Shown: positions 8,501 to 14,598 of the stretch, in pieces | Layout of the letters: each line of letters starts with the position of its first letter | How positions within the stretch are numbered: position 1 is the first letter of the stretch | Origin: Campylobacteraceae bacterium | Lineage (GTDB): Bacteria > Campylobacterota > Campylobacteria > Campylobacterales > Sulfurovaceae | Assembly (NCBI GenBank): GCA_027056615.1 | Contig: JALUKJ010000063.1 | Coordinates: 1-15,531, forward strand | DNA length: 15,531 bases | Direction of reading: 5' to 3' | The notes under the pieces: generated by a model | What the model was told of the DNA's origin: nothing | Seen by the model: the letters and a program-made list of their open reading frames with translations, nothing else | Database searches by the model: none | Translations under genes and position numbers: made by a program

Positions 8501-8965
8501 CTATACCAATTTATAAACCAAAGAGACTTCATTACAGATAGGAAAGTGAATACATTTAATACAATCTGTCCAAATTTTATGTTCAGGAATTGTCTCTTTT
8601 GCAATCTCTATAAAGTTCATTCTTTTAAAAAAGTCAGGTAGATATGTTAAAACAAGCACCTCTTCTTTTACACCTAATTCTTTAGCCTCTTTCAATGTAA
8701 ACTCAACAATTTTTTTACCAATTTTTTTACCTCTATGTTTATGAGAGACAATTAAAGAACGAATTTCAGCTAAACGGATTGAGTGAATATGTAGTGCAGA
8801 GTAACCTACTAATTCATCATTGATTTTTGCTAATACATAGGAGCGAATATTAGTAGCAACTTCATCTTCATTTCGTTTTAAAATAACTCCATCTTCTACC
8901 TCTTGTTCAACCATTTTTTGCATAAGAGGAATATCTGTAAGTGTTGCCTTAACTAATTTTACCAC
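8501..8965 (-). CDS. GNAT acetyltransferase, short N-acetylglutamate synthase type
   Basis: A 154-residue GNAT-fold acetyl-CoA-dependent acyltransferase. The acetyl-CoA pyrophosphate loop is IRSLIVSHKHRGKKIGKKIV at 68-87, with RGKKIG (78-83) in place of the usual RGKGIG. Residues 100-120 form the typical late strand and helix (VLVLTYLPDFFKRMNF). The C-terminal signature HKIWTDC-x2-C-x5-CNE (129-146; Cys135, 138, 144) resembles the short ArgA-like acetyltransferases of several bacterial phyla. These lack the kinase-like domain and make N-acetylglutamate for arginine synthesis. The assignment is from memory of that signature and not certain. Other small-molecule acetylation remains possible. 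The start overlaps the end of engB by 7 bases; the next gene begins 4 bases after its stop. No arginine gene is adjacent. Confidence 0.75.
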   Translation of the reverse strand: MVKLVKATLTDIPLMQKMVEQEVEDGVILKRNEDEVATNIRSYVLAKINDELVGYSALHIHSIRLAEIRSLIVSHKHRGKKIGKKIVEFTLKEAKELGVKEEVLVLTYLPDFFKRMNFIEIAKETIPEHKIWTDCIKCIHFPICNEVSLVYKLV

Positions 8966-9570
8966 TCTTTGACCCCAAAAATATGTTCAAATATCTTCTT
9001 ATGAATACGCTCATATCCAATACGTTTAGAATTTGAAATTGTAATAGAGTTAGGAAATTTTTTCTTAAGAGCTGTTTTCTCTTTCATATTTAACTTATCT
9101 ATCTTTGTAAAAACATTTAGATAGAGTTGGTCACCACGAATAAACTTCTTAACATACTCATCAACATCTTTATCTATCTGTGCATTAGGATGACGAGCAT
9201 CACGGAGATGAATAAAAACTCGAATAGAGACACGATGTTTAATAAACTCAACTAAATTTTTCTGCCAAATACCTTTTAGGTCTTTGGAGACTTTTGCATA
9301 TCCAAAACCAGGTAAATCAACAAAACGGATATTCCAATCTTTTTCATCATAGATATAGCGAATATCAAAAAAGTTAATTAGTTGTGTTTTACCTGGTGTT
9401 GCTGAAGATTTTGCTAAATTTTTACGAGATGTTAGTCCATTAATAGTAGAGCTTTTTCCTACATTAGAACGCCCTAAAAATACCACTTCACTTACTGTAT
9501 CATCTACCGAATCTCCCAATGCCTGAGCCGATTTCATAAAGTGAGCCTCTACAAGTCTAGGTGTTGCCAT
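8959..9570 (-). CDS. engB: Ribosome-biogenesis GTPase EngB (YihA/YsxC)
   Basis: EngB is an essential small GTPase needed for late assembly of the large ribosomal subunit in many bacteria. The 203-residue protein carries every TRAFAC G motif of the family: G1 GRSNVGKSS at 33-41, G2 SATPGKTQLINFF at 56-68, G3 DLPGFGYA at 85-92, G4 TKIDKL at 155-160 and G5 SNSKRIG at 179-185. The length is normal and no extra domains are present. The ATG at 9570 shares one base with the lptA stop (TAATG), so the two are probably translationally coupled. The lptA-engB order, a few genes from PBP2, also occurs in Helicobacter pylori as I remember it, and supports a Campylobacterota origin. Confidence 0.96.
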   Translation of the reverse strand: MATPRLVEAHFMKSAQALGDSVDDTVSEVVFLGRSNVGKSSTINGLTSRKNLAKSSATPGKTQLINFFDIRYIYDEKDWNIRFVDLPGFGYAKVSKDLKGIWQKNLVEFIKHRVSIRVFIHLRDARHPNAQIDKDVDEYVKKFIRGDQLYLNVFTKIDKLNMKEKTALKKKFPNSITISNSKRIGYERIHKKIFEHIFGVKEW

Positions 9571-10034
9571 TATTTTCTATCCTCAATTTCAAATCTAAAA
9601 TGTACAGGTTTTTTAACACTTCCCTTAATATCAGCTAAACCACTCTTTAGGTCTAATGATACACTGTTAGCCTTTATAGTCCTATTATTGGTCAAGTCAC
9701 GAAGTGTAACATTACCAATAAAATAGTATTTTGAACTTGTTGGTGTATAGCTAATTTTATTAGCTACACCTTTGTAGTGAATTCTTTTTTCAATCAAGTT
9801 AAACTTTACATTTCCGTGTGCTTCATATTTTAAAGCTTTTTTTCGCTCATTAAAAAAAACAGTTACTTTAGAAGCATTTATCTCATTATTGCCCTGCTTA
9901 ATCTTTGCATGTCCTTCAAAAAATGCTTTATGATTAATATCATTCGCATAAAAGTGGTCTGCTTTTATATCAACAATATCAGCTAAAAGATGTGAAGCAA
10001 AAAGTAACATAAAAAATATAAATAGTTGTTTCAT
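9570..10034 (-). CDS. lptA: Periplasmic LPS transport protein LptA
   Basis: LptA is the periplasmic bridge that carries lipopolysaccharide from the LptBFGC complex to the outer-membrane LptDE translocon. The 154 residues begin with a signal peptide (1-18; basic KQ, a Phe/Leu-rich core, then HLLA before Asp). An OstA/LptA-type beta-jellyroll follows. IKADHFYANDINHKAFFEGH (23-42) is the typical opening repeat; INASKVTVFF (52-61) and TIKANSVSLDL (119-129) are further turns. The length fits LptA rather than the larger LptD. It appears to be the first gene of the minus-strand cluster. Genes for LptC and KdsC, which I recall lying upstream of lptA in Helicobacter, are not here; psd lies divergently 135 bases away. 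engB follows with a one-base overlap. Confidence 0.9.
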   Translation of the reverse strand: MKQLFIFFMLLFASHLLADIVDIKADHFYANDINHKAFFEGHAKIKQGNNEINASKVTVFFNERKKALKYEAHGNVKFNLIEKRIHYKGVANKISYTPTSSKYYFIGNVTLRDLTNNRTIKANSVSLDLKSGLADIKGSVKKPVHFRFEIEDRK

Positions 10035-10058
10035 CTAAAATATCCCATTTTTAGTGTT

Positions 10059-10064
10059 ATTATA
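10059..10064 (-). promoter_or_regulatory. Predicted -10 box of the lptA promoter
   Basis: The minus strand reads TATAAT here, 25 bases before the lptA start, which puts transcription start near 10052. No good -35 box is visible: TTTATC at 10087-10082 is weak, and no TG extension is present. If it is used, it would drive the lptA-engB-GNAT-mreD-like-mrdA group. Confidence 0.5.
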
Positions 10065-10127
10065 GCGTGTTAAAAAAAAATGATAAAGAGATTATAGAGA
10101 TTTTAGTTTAAAATTCTAAAAAAGAGT

Positions 10128-10136
10128 TGCTATAAT
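10128..10136 (+). promoter_or_regulatory. Extended -10 promoter of psd
   Basis: TGC followed by TATAAT is a perfect extended -10 element, which can work without a strong -35 box. Transcription would start near 10143. The ribosome site AAGGA (10152-10156) lies 13 bases before the ATG at 10170. The element is back to back with the predicted lptA promoter, giving a divergent pair in a 135-base gap. Confidence 0.6.
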
Positions 10137-10169
10137 GTCACCAACTATTATAAGGAAAAGCAACTTAAT

Positions 10170-10985
10170 ATGAAAAAACACTATACGGCTATTATATCTC
10201 GTACCTTTGGGAATTTTGCATCTAAAAGATTTCCACGACCTTTTCAACAACTCATTAACCATGGGTATGTTAAACTAATGGGATTAGATATGAGTGAATT
10301 TGAAAATCCCTCTAGCTATTTAACACTCAATAAACTTTTTACAAGATCATTTGTTAAACCAAGAGAAATTGATGCAGATGAAAATATTATGATTTCACCT
10401 GTTGATGCATTAGTAACTGATTATGGAGAGATTAAAGAGGGGAAAGCTTATCAGATTAAAGGTATGGAGTACAATATAGAGGAGTTGTTTGGTTCTTATC
10501 ACAAAGATTCTGTTAAAGCTGTAGAGGGTGGAGAGTTTGTTAACCTATATCTTTCACCAAAAGATTATCATCGTTATCATTCTCCTGATAATTTAACTAT
10601 TAAATCTATAACTCATATTCCAGGTAAGCTCTATCCTGTAAACTTTCCACTTCTTAGAAATAAAAAAGACCTCTTTATAGAGAATGAACGTGTTATTGTT
10701 GAGTGTTTAGATAAAAAAGGAAGAACATTTGTTATGGTATTAGTAGGAGCTTTAAATGTAGGTAAGATGATAATTACTTTTGAAAAGAAGATTCAAACAA
10801 ATTCAAAGATACGAGAGCCTAGGCACTATGCTTATGAGAATGTAACTTTAGAAAAAGGTGAACTCTTTGGTTGGTTTGAGATGGGGTCTACTATTTTACT
10901 CTTTACTCAAAAAGACTCTTTTAATCCTCAACTTGCCATTAACCAAAAGGTAAAATTTGCAGAACCAATAGGAGAAATAAAATAA
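10170..10985 (+). CDS. psd: Phosphatidylserine decarboxylase
   Basis: Psd converts phosphatidylserine to phosphatidylethanolamine at the inner membrane. The 271-residue proenzyme cleaves itself into beta and alpha chains at MGST (238-241; the usual form is LGST), leaving a pyruvoyl group from Ser240. The self-cleavage triad is visible: Asp79 in ISPVDA, His137 in LSPKDYHRYHSP (with His134) and Ser240. Spacing is close to that of the E. coli enzyme. The N-terminal region (1-60) is basic and amphipathic, consistent with peripheral membrane association. It follows an extended -10 promoter. Its stop shares one base with the start of the HAD phosphatase gene (TAATG), so the two are coupled. The pairing may be incidental, since no phosphatidylserine synthase gene (pssA) is adjacent. 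Confidence 0.96.
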   Translation: MKKHYTAIISRTFGNFASKRFPRPFQQLINHGYVKLMGLDMSEFENPSSYLTLNKLFTRSFVKPREIDADENIMISPVDALVTDYGEIKEGKAYQIKGMEYNIEELFGSYHKDSVKAVEGGEFVNLYLSPKDYHRYHSPDNLTIKSITHIPGKLYPVNFPLLRNKKDLFIENERVIVECLDKKGRTFVMVLVGALNVGKMIITFEKKIQTNSKIREPRHYAYENVTLEKGELFGWFEMGSTILLFTQKDSFNPQLAINQKVKFAEPIGEIK

Positions 10986-11614
10986 TGAAAAATTCAAAAA
11001 AACTAATTATTTTTGATATGGATGGTACTCTTGTAGATAGTTCTCTTACCATTGTCAATGCTATTAACTATGTTCGTTCTAAACTATCTTTAGAGCCATT
11101 AACAAAAGAGGTTATATTAACAAAAGTCAATGACCCAAAACTCAATCCTGCTCTATTTTTCTATGAGACAGAGGAGTTTACTTCTAAACAAGAGGAGTGG
11201 TTTTCTGAATACTATACTAACAATCACGAAAAAGAGTTACAGCTCTATAATGGGATTGAAGAGCTACTTAAAGAGCTTAAAGAGAGAGGTTATTTTCTTG
11301 CTATAGCTACTAACTCATACCGTAGTTCTACACTTGAATCACTTTCTTATTTAAATGTTCTTGACTACTTTTCAAGTATTGCTTGTTATGATGATGTTGG
11401 AAGAGGAAAACCTGCTCCTGATATGTTAGAAAAAAATCTAAAAGATACTAATGTTAAAGTAGAAGAAGCAATCTTTGTAGGAGATAGCGAACGTGACCTA
11501 ATGGCTTCTAATAGCTTAAATATGGACTATATTATGATAAATTGGGGTTTTTCGGACTACGAAGATGCTATTCATTCGGTTGTTAAATTAAAAGAGAAAA
11601 TTTTGGAGTTATAA
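10985..11614 (+). CDS. HAD-superfamily phosphatase, phosphoglycolate phosphatase-like
   Basis: A 209-residue haloacid-dehalogenase phosphatase of the Gph/PGMB subfamily with a helical cap. The four HAD motifs are intact: I, DMDGTLVDSS at 11-20 with nucleophile Asp11 and acid/base Asp13; II, Thr109 in IATNS; III, Lys142 in GRGKPAPDM; IV, GDSERD at 166-171 with Asp167 and Asp171 binding Mg. The cap lies at about 20-88. The fold and chemistry are clear. The substrate is not: phosphoglycolate, sugar phosphates or nucleotides are all possible for this subfamily. It is coupled to psd by a one-base stop/start overlap and followed one base later by the DUF445 gene, so the three probably form one transcript. 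Confidence 0.88.
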   Translation: MKNSKKLIIFDMDGTLVDSSLTIVNAINYVRSKLSLEPLTKEVILTKVNDPKLNPALFFYETEEFTSKQEEWFSEYYTNNHEKELQLYNGIEELLKELKERGYFLAIATNSYRSSTLESLSYLNVLDYFSSIACYDDVGRGKPAPDMLEKNLKDTNVKVEEAIFVGDSERDLMASNSLNMDYIMINWGFSDYEDAIHSVVKLKEKILEL

Positions 11615-11615
11615 G

Positions 11616-12317
11616 ATGTATATTTCAAAATCTACTTTAACTGATATTGTCTCTGTTGCACTTATTGGTATTGGTTGGACTTTGGGTATTAGCTCTATGC
11701 TATATACAGGACTCTTTGCTTTTTCAGGAGCTGTTACTAATCAACTTGCTATCTTTATGCTTTTTAACAAAGTCCCATTTCTCTATGGTTCAGGAGTAAT
11801 TGAAGAGAATTTTGAGAGTTTTAAAACATCTATTAAGAATATGATTATGAAGCAATTTTTCAATAAAGAGCAACTCTCTACTTTTTTTAAATCAGAAGAG
11901 AAAAAGATTGACCTTGCTCCTTTAGTTGAGTCGGCTGATTTCTCACCTGCTTTTAATGCTCTTAGTCAAAGTGTTATGGAGTCAAAACTTGGAAATATGC
12001 TTAATATGTTTGGAGGAGAACAAGCCTTAGAACCTCTAAGAGAACCTTTCGCAAGAAAATTAAAGTCTGCCGTAGTTGGTATTGTAAGTTCTGAAACATT
12101 TAAAGCACAAATTAACCATCACATAGAGAACTCTTCTTTAAATGATGATGTTTTCAATACTGTTGAAAGACTTATTTCAAACCGTCTAAATGAGTTAACA
12201 CCAAATATGGTAAGTGATTTAGTACATGAACTTATTCACACACATCTAGGATGGCTTGTTGTTTGGGGTGGTATTTTTGGTGGTCTTATTGGGTTTATTT
12301 CTTCGTTTATAGTTTAA
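11616..12317 (+). CDS. DUF445 family membrane protein
   Basis: A 233-residue DUF445 (YheB-like) protein of unknown function. The family signature is at the N-terminal membrane hairpin (about 10-28 and 30-50), where GAVTNQLAIFMLFNKVPFLYG (38-58) corresponds to the usual A-x-TN-x-LAI-x-MLF motif. A helical, charged, soluble central region (about 62-205) follows. A C-terminal helix with HLGWLVVWGGIFGGLIG (210-226) again matches the family ending. The GGAG ribosome site at 11605-11608, inside the end of the HAD gene, lies 7 bases before the ATG. It shares a probable transcript with psd and the HAD gene. Known DUF445 proteins have no settled role; an envelope function is only a guess from the neighbours. 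Confidence 0.85.
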   Translation: MYISKSTLTDIVSVALIGIGWTLGISSMLYTGLFAFSGAVTNQLAIFMLFNKVPFLYGSGVIEENFESFKTSIKNMIMKQFFNKEQLSTFFKSEEKKIDLAPLVESADFSPAFNALSQSVMESKLGNMLNMFGGEQALEPLREPFARKLKSAVVGIVSSETFKAQINHHIENSSLNDDVFNTVERLISNRLNELTPNMVSDLVHELIHTHLGWLVVWGGIFGGLIGFISSFIV

Positions 12318-12342
12318 AAAGTAGTGAGATAACTATTTTAGC

Positions 12343-12348
12343 TATAAT
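12343..12348 (+). promoter_or_regulatory. Predicted -10 box of the AtpZ-type gene
   Basis: TATAAT lies 27 bases before the GTG start at 12375, in a 57-base gap after the DUF445 gene. Transcription would start near 12355. No recognisable -35 box precedes it. A ribosome site (AAGGA, 12365-12369) lies 5 bases before the GTG and supports that start codon. Confidence 0.5.
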
Positions 12349-12374
12349 TCAAAGATAATTTAAAAAGGAAAACA

Positions 12375-12674
12375 GTGTCAAATAAAAAAGAACCAAAATT
12401 AAAAAAGATTGTAAATGCTGCTGATGGATTGAGTTTAGGTATCTCTATGGTAGTTGCTGTACTAATTGGGGTAGGGCTTGGTATATTTATGAAAAACCTA
12501 TTTAATACTCCTTGGTTATTTTGGATAGGAGTAGTTCTAGGTGTTGCTGCGGCTATTTTAAATGTTTATAAAGCTTATGCAAAACAGAAAAAATCGTTAG
12601 ATGAATTGGCAAATGACCCACGCTATCGTCACCGAAAATATGATAATTCAGATGATGAGGATGATAAATATTAA
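12375..12674 (+). CDS. AtpZ/AtpI-type ATP synthase accessory protein
   Basis: A 99-residue protein of the ATPase_gene1 (AtpZ/AtpI-like) family. In other bacteria, members help F0F1 ATP synthase assembly or Mg/Ca handling. The signature is the two-helix hairpin: LGISMVVAVLIGVGLGIF (21-38), a short loop with NTPWLFW (44-50), then IGVVLGVAAAILNVYKAY (51-68). The Lys-rich N-terminus and the acidic tail (about 89-98, DNSDDEDDKY) are cytoplasmic in the expected topology. Translation begins at GTG, with AAGGA 5 bases upstream. No in-frame ATG is available until well into the hairpin. No ATP synthase genes are in the window, so the gene is away from an atp operon unless one lies outside. It is coupled to the next gene by a one-base overlap. 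Confidence 0.82.
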   Translation: MSNKKEPKLKKIVNAADGLSLGISMVVAVLIGVGLGIFMKNLFNTPWLFWIGVVLGVAAAILNVYKAYAKQKKSLDELANDPRYRHRKYDNSDDEDDKY

Positions 12675-13204
12675 TGAAAAAGACAATAGTTGTTTTAATT
12701 GTTGTTGATTTTGTTATTGCTTTATTGCTCTATTTTCTTGGAGCAGAATATTGGTTGATTAATAGTCAAGTTGCTTTTATCTCTTCATCTCTTATTATGT
12801 TGGGTTCTATGCAATCTTACAAAAGTATGGTTGAACAACGTTTAGTAGGTGTTACTTCTGTGTCTACACATGATGAACGTGATACCTTAGATAAGCTTGA
12901 AGACCCTTATGATTTGTTTGATGATGAGAATAAAAAAGAAGAGGGTGAAGATAAAACATTAGTAGAAGTTGTTAAAGAGGAGAGAGCAAATTTAAAGAAA
13001 AATAGTCGATCTATTATTCAAACTACAAAAGATGCAAAAGCCTCTTTCTCTTTTTATCGTTTAGGAGCTTATGGAGTATTGATTTTAGGCTTTTTTTATC
13101 TAAATAGCAATCATTTTTTAAAGCTCATTCCCTATTTGACTTTTTTAACTCTTCCTACTATTGTTATAGTAGTTATATTAATGAAGCAATCTGATAAAAA
13201 TTAG
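12674..13204 (+). CDS. Unrecognised four-helix membrane protein
   Basis: I do not recognise the family. The 176-residue protein has two N-terminal membrane helices (about 4-22 and 31-46), a long charged and mainly acidic cytoplasmic loop (about 50-125, with EDPYDLFDDENKKEEGED at 76-93) and two C-terminal helices (about 130-146 and 150-170). The loop ends in a basic Lys/Arg/Ser stretch (102-123). The ATG shares one base with the stop of the AtpZ-type gene (TAATG), so the two are probably made together. The position after atpZ would suit a partner in ATP synthase assembly. AtpI itself is smaller (about 100-130 residues) and shows a different pattern, so I do not name it. It ends 73 bases before dnaJ. 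Confidence 0.75.
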   Translation: MKKTIVVLIVVDFVIALLLYFLGAEYWLINSQVAFISSSLIMLGSMQSYKSMVEQRLVGVTSVSTHDERDTLDKLEDPYDLFDDENKKEEGEDKTLVEVVKEERANLKKNSRSIIQTTKDAKASFSFYRLGAYGVLILGFFYLNSNHFLKLIPYLTFLTLPTIVIVVILMKQSDKN

Positions 13205-13209
13205 CCAAC

Positions 13210-13230
13210 CTTGATTGACATAGACTAAGA
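13210..13230 (+). promoter_or_regulatory. HAIR-like HspR operator before dnaJ-hspR
   Basis: CTTGATT, seven bases (GACATAG), then ACTAAGA matches the HAIR element CTTGAGT-N7-ACTCAAG at 10 of 14 arm positions with exact spacing. The left arm matches 6 of 7, the right arm 4 of 7. It overlaps the -35 box of the dnaJ promoter. HspR, encoded two genes downstream, is the known HAIR-binding repressor. The match is by eye, and no binding is shown. Confidence 0.55.
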
Positions 13231-13244
13231 GTTTTTGATATACT
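13215..13244 (+). promoter_or_regulatory. Strong sigma70-type promoter of dnaJ-hspR
   Basis: A perfect -35 box TTGACA (13215-13220), an 18-base spacer and -10 TATACT (13239-13244) with a TG extension (13236-13237) make this the best promoter in the window. Transcription would start near 13251, giving a leader of about 27 bases. The ribosome site AAGGA lies just before the dnaJ ATG. Use of the housekeeping sigma factor with an HspR operator would fit the known Helicobacter-type repression of heat-shock genes. Confidence 0.8.
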
Positions 13245-13277
13245 TTCTCTAAATATTTCTATTGATAAGGAAAGAGA

Positions 13278-14153
13278 ATGGCAAAAAGTTTATATGAAAC
13301 TTTGGGTGTAAGTGAAAATGCAAGTGCAGATGAGATTAAAAAAGCATATAGAAAATTAGCACGAAAGTATCATCCTGATGTAAATAAAGATGAATCAGCT
13401 ATAGAAAAATTTAAAGAGATTAATGCAGCGTATGAAGTTCTTTCTGATAAGAAAAAGAAAGATGAGTATGATATGTATGGTGACCAAATTTTTGGTGGAC
13501 AGAATTTTCATGATTTTGCTCAAAAACAATCTACTAATGTTGATTTGGATGAACTCCTTAGAAACATTTTTGGAGGTAGCTCAGGATTTGGTGGTGGATT
13601 TGGAGGTGGTGGTCATGGTGGAGGAGCTGTAGACCTTGACCAAAGAACAACTATTACTATTCCATTTGCTATTTCAGTATTGGGTGGAAAACATCATCTC
13701 TCTATAAATAATGAAGATTTTGATATTAAAATTCCAGCAGGTATTAAAAGTGGTGAGACACTAAGAGTTAGAGGAAAAGGTAACTCTGGAATGGGGAAAC
13801 GAGGTGATTTACTTATTAAAGTAGAGGTAGCCCCTTCACCTACATTTGAGAGAAAAGGTAATGACCTATATGCTAATATGGAAGTACCATTGCGTGAGGC
13901 ACTATTTGGTGGAAAAGTAACATTTGATAGTCTTATACATGGTGACATAACAATTAAAGTACCTCAAAATACTAAAAATGGACAAAAATTTAGAGTTAGA
14001 GGCAAAGGTATTGTTGATAGAAAAACAGTTTTACATGGAAATCTTTACCTAACTGCTAATATTATTTTACCAAAAATCGAAGAGCTAGATGAAGAGTTAA
14101 GAGAGATGATGAAAGAGAGACTCCCATTTGGAGAAACTAGCTCAAAGGAGTAA
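13278..14153 (+). CDS. cbpA: DnaJ-family co-chaperone (CbpA type)
   Basis: A type II J-domain co-chaperone that would stimulate the ATPase of DnaK and deliver unfolded clients. The 291 residues have a J domain (about 4-69) with His32-Pro33-Asp34, and a Gly/Phe linker (about 99-116: [18 protein letters not shown]). Two C-terminal beta-sandwich client-binding domains follow (about 122-200 and 201-265; [17 protein letters not shown] at 152-168 and [17 protein letters not shown] at 228-244 are the paired repeats). The cysteine-rich zinc domain of classical DnaJ is missing, so this is the CbpA class. It heads a bicistronic unit with hspR, whose start is 3 bases after its stop. The cbpA-hspR pairing is known in Helicobacter and Campylobacter. 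A canonical zinc-finger dnaJ should exist elsewhere in the genome. Confidence 0.95.
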   Translation: MAKSLYETLGVSENASADEIKKAYRKLARKYHPDVNKDESAIEKFKEINAAYEVLSDKKKKDEYDMYGDQIFGGQNFHDFAQKQSTNVDLDELLRNIFGGSSGFGGGFGGGGHGGGAVDLDQRTTITIPFAISVLGGKHHLSINNEDFDIKIPAGIKSGETLRVRGKGNSGMGKRGDLLIKVEVAPSPTFERKGNDLYANMEVPLREALFGGKVTFDSLIHGDITIKVPQNTKNGQKFRVRGKGIVDRKTVLHGNLYLTANIILPKIEELDEELREMMKERLPFGETSSKE

Positions 14154-14156
14154 GGA

Positions 14157-14528
14157 ATGCATAGTTATGATGAACCTGTTTATCTTATATCGGTTGTAGC
14201 AAGTATTTTAGATATACATCCTCAAACATTAAGACAGTATGAAAAAGAGGGCTTAATTGAGCCTTCACGTACACAAGGTCGTATGAGACTATATTCTCAA
14301 AGAGATATAGATAAAATTAAATTTGTATTGCAATTAACTCGTAAAATGGGTATTAATCTAGCAGGTGTAGATGTTATTTTAAAACTCAAAGAGCAGATGG
14401 ATATGATGAGCAATGAGATTAAAGAGCTTCGTGAAGAGTTAACTAAGGTTAATAAAAATGGTTCAGTACCAACACATAAAGCTGTTGTAACAACAGGAAG
14501 TTATGATATTGTTATTTTTAAAGATTAA
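14157..14528 (+). CDS. hspR: Heat-shock repressor HspR (MerR family)
   Basis: HspR represses heat-shock genes by binding HAIR elements, often with DnaK as co-repressor. The 123 residues have a MerR-type winged helix-turn-helix at the N-terminus (about 8-50). VYLISVVASILDIHPQTLRQ (8-27), YEKEGLIEPSRTQGRMRLYS (28-47) and the following DIDKIKFVLQL helix are typical. A dimerising coiled coil (about 72-98, KLKEQMDMMSNEIKELREEL) and a short tail (101-123) follow. There is no ligand-binding cysteine pattern as in metal-sensing MerR proteins. The ribosome site AGGAG overlaps the end of cbpA. The gene follows cbpA by 3 bases and shares its promoter, so HspR probably controls its own synthesis through the HAIR-like operator. 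Confidence 0.93.
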   Translation: MHSYDEPVYLISVVASILDIHPQTLRQYEKEGLIEPSRTQGRMRLYSQRDIDKIKFVLQLTRKMGINLAGVDVILKLKEQMDMMSNEIKELREELTKVNKNGSVPTHKAVVTTGSYDIVIFKD

Positions 14529-14546
14529 GATGACTTTGAACTATCT

Positions 14547-14585
14547 CTAGTACCGTTTACTTATCGTGAACGGTACTAGCTTTTT
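14547..14585 (+). terminator. Rho-independent terminator after hspR
   Basis: A 14-bp stem (14547-14560 with 14566-14579, one T-G wobble) with loop TTATC is followed by C and five T. The hairpin starts 18 bases after the hspR stop, so it should end the cbpA-hspR transcript. On the minus strand no T run follows the stem, so it would be a poor terminator for nth. CTAGCT-TTTT-AGCTAG at 14576-14591 is an overlapping, weaker alternative hairpin. Confidence 0.85.
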
Positions 14586-14598
14586 AGCTAGAGGTAAT

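Noticed and set aside
8423..8641. Plus-strand reading frame opposite the MreD-like and GNAT genes
   Set aside because: It is antisense to two packed genes with no promoter or ribosome site.
9541..9726. Plus-strand reading frame opposite lptA and engB
   Set aside because: It is antisense to two clear conserved genes.
13423..13948. Alternative frames inside cbpA on both strands
   Set aside because: They are by-products of the Gly-rich linker and the conserved client-binding domains.
14547..14579. Recombination site (dif, attC or lox-like) in the 14-bp hairpin after hspR
   Set aside because: The position right after an operon and the T run explain it as a terminator. The core sequence does not match a site I know, and no integrase gene is near.
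14571..14598. Bidirectional terminator also serving nth
   Set aside because: On the minus strand the stem is not followed by a T run.
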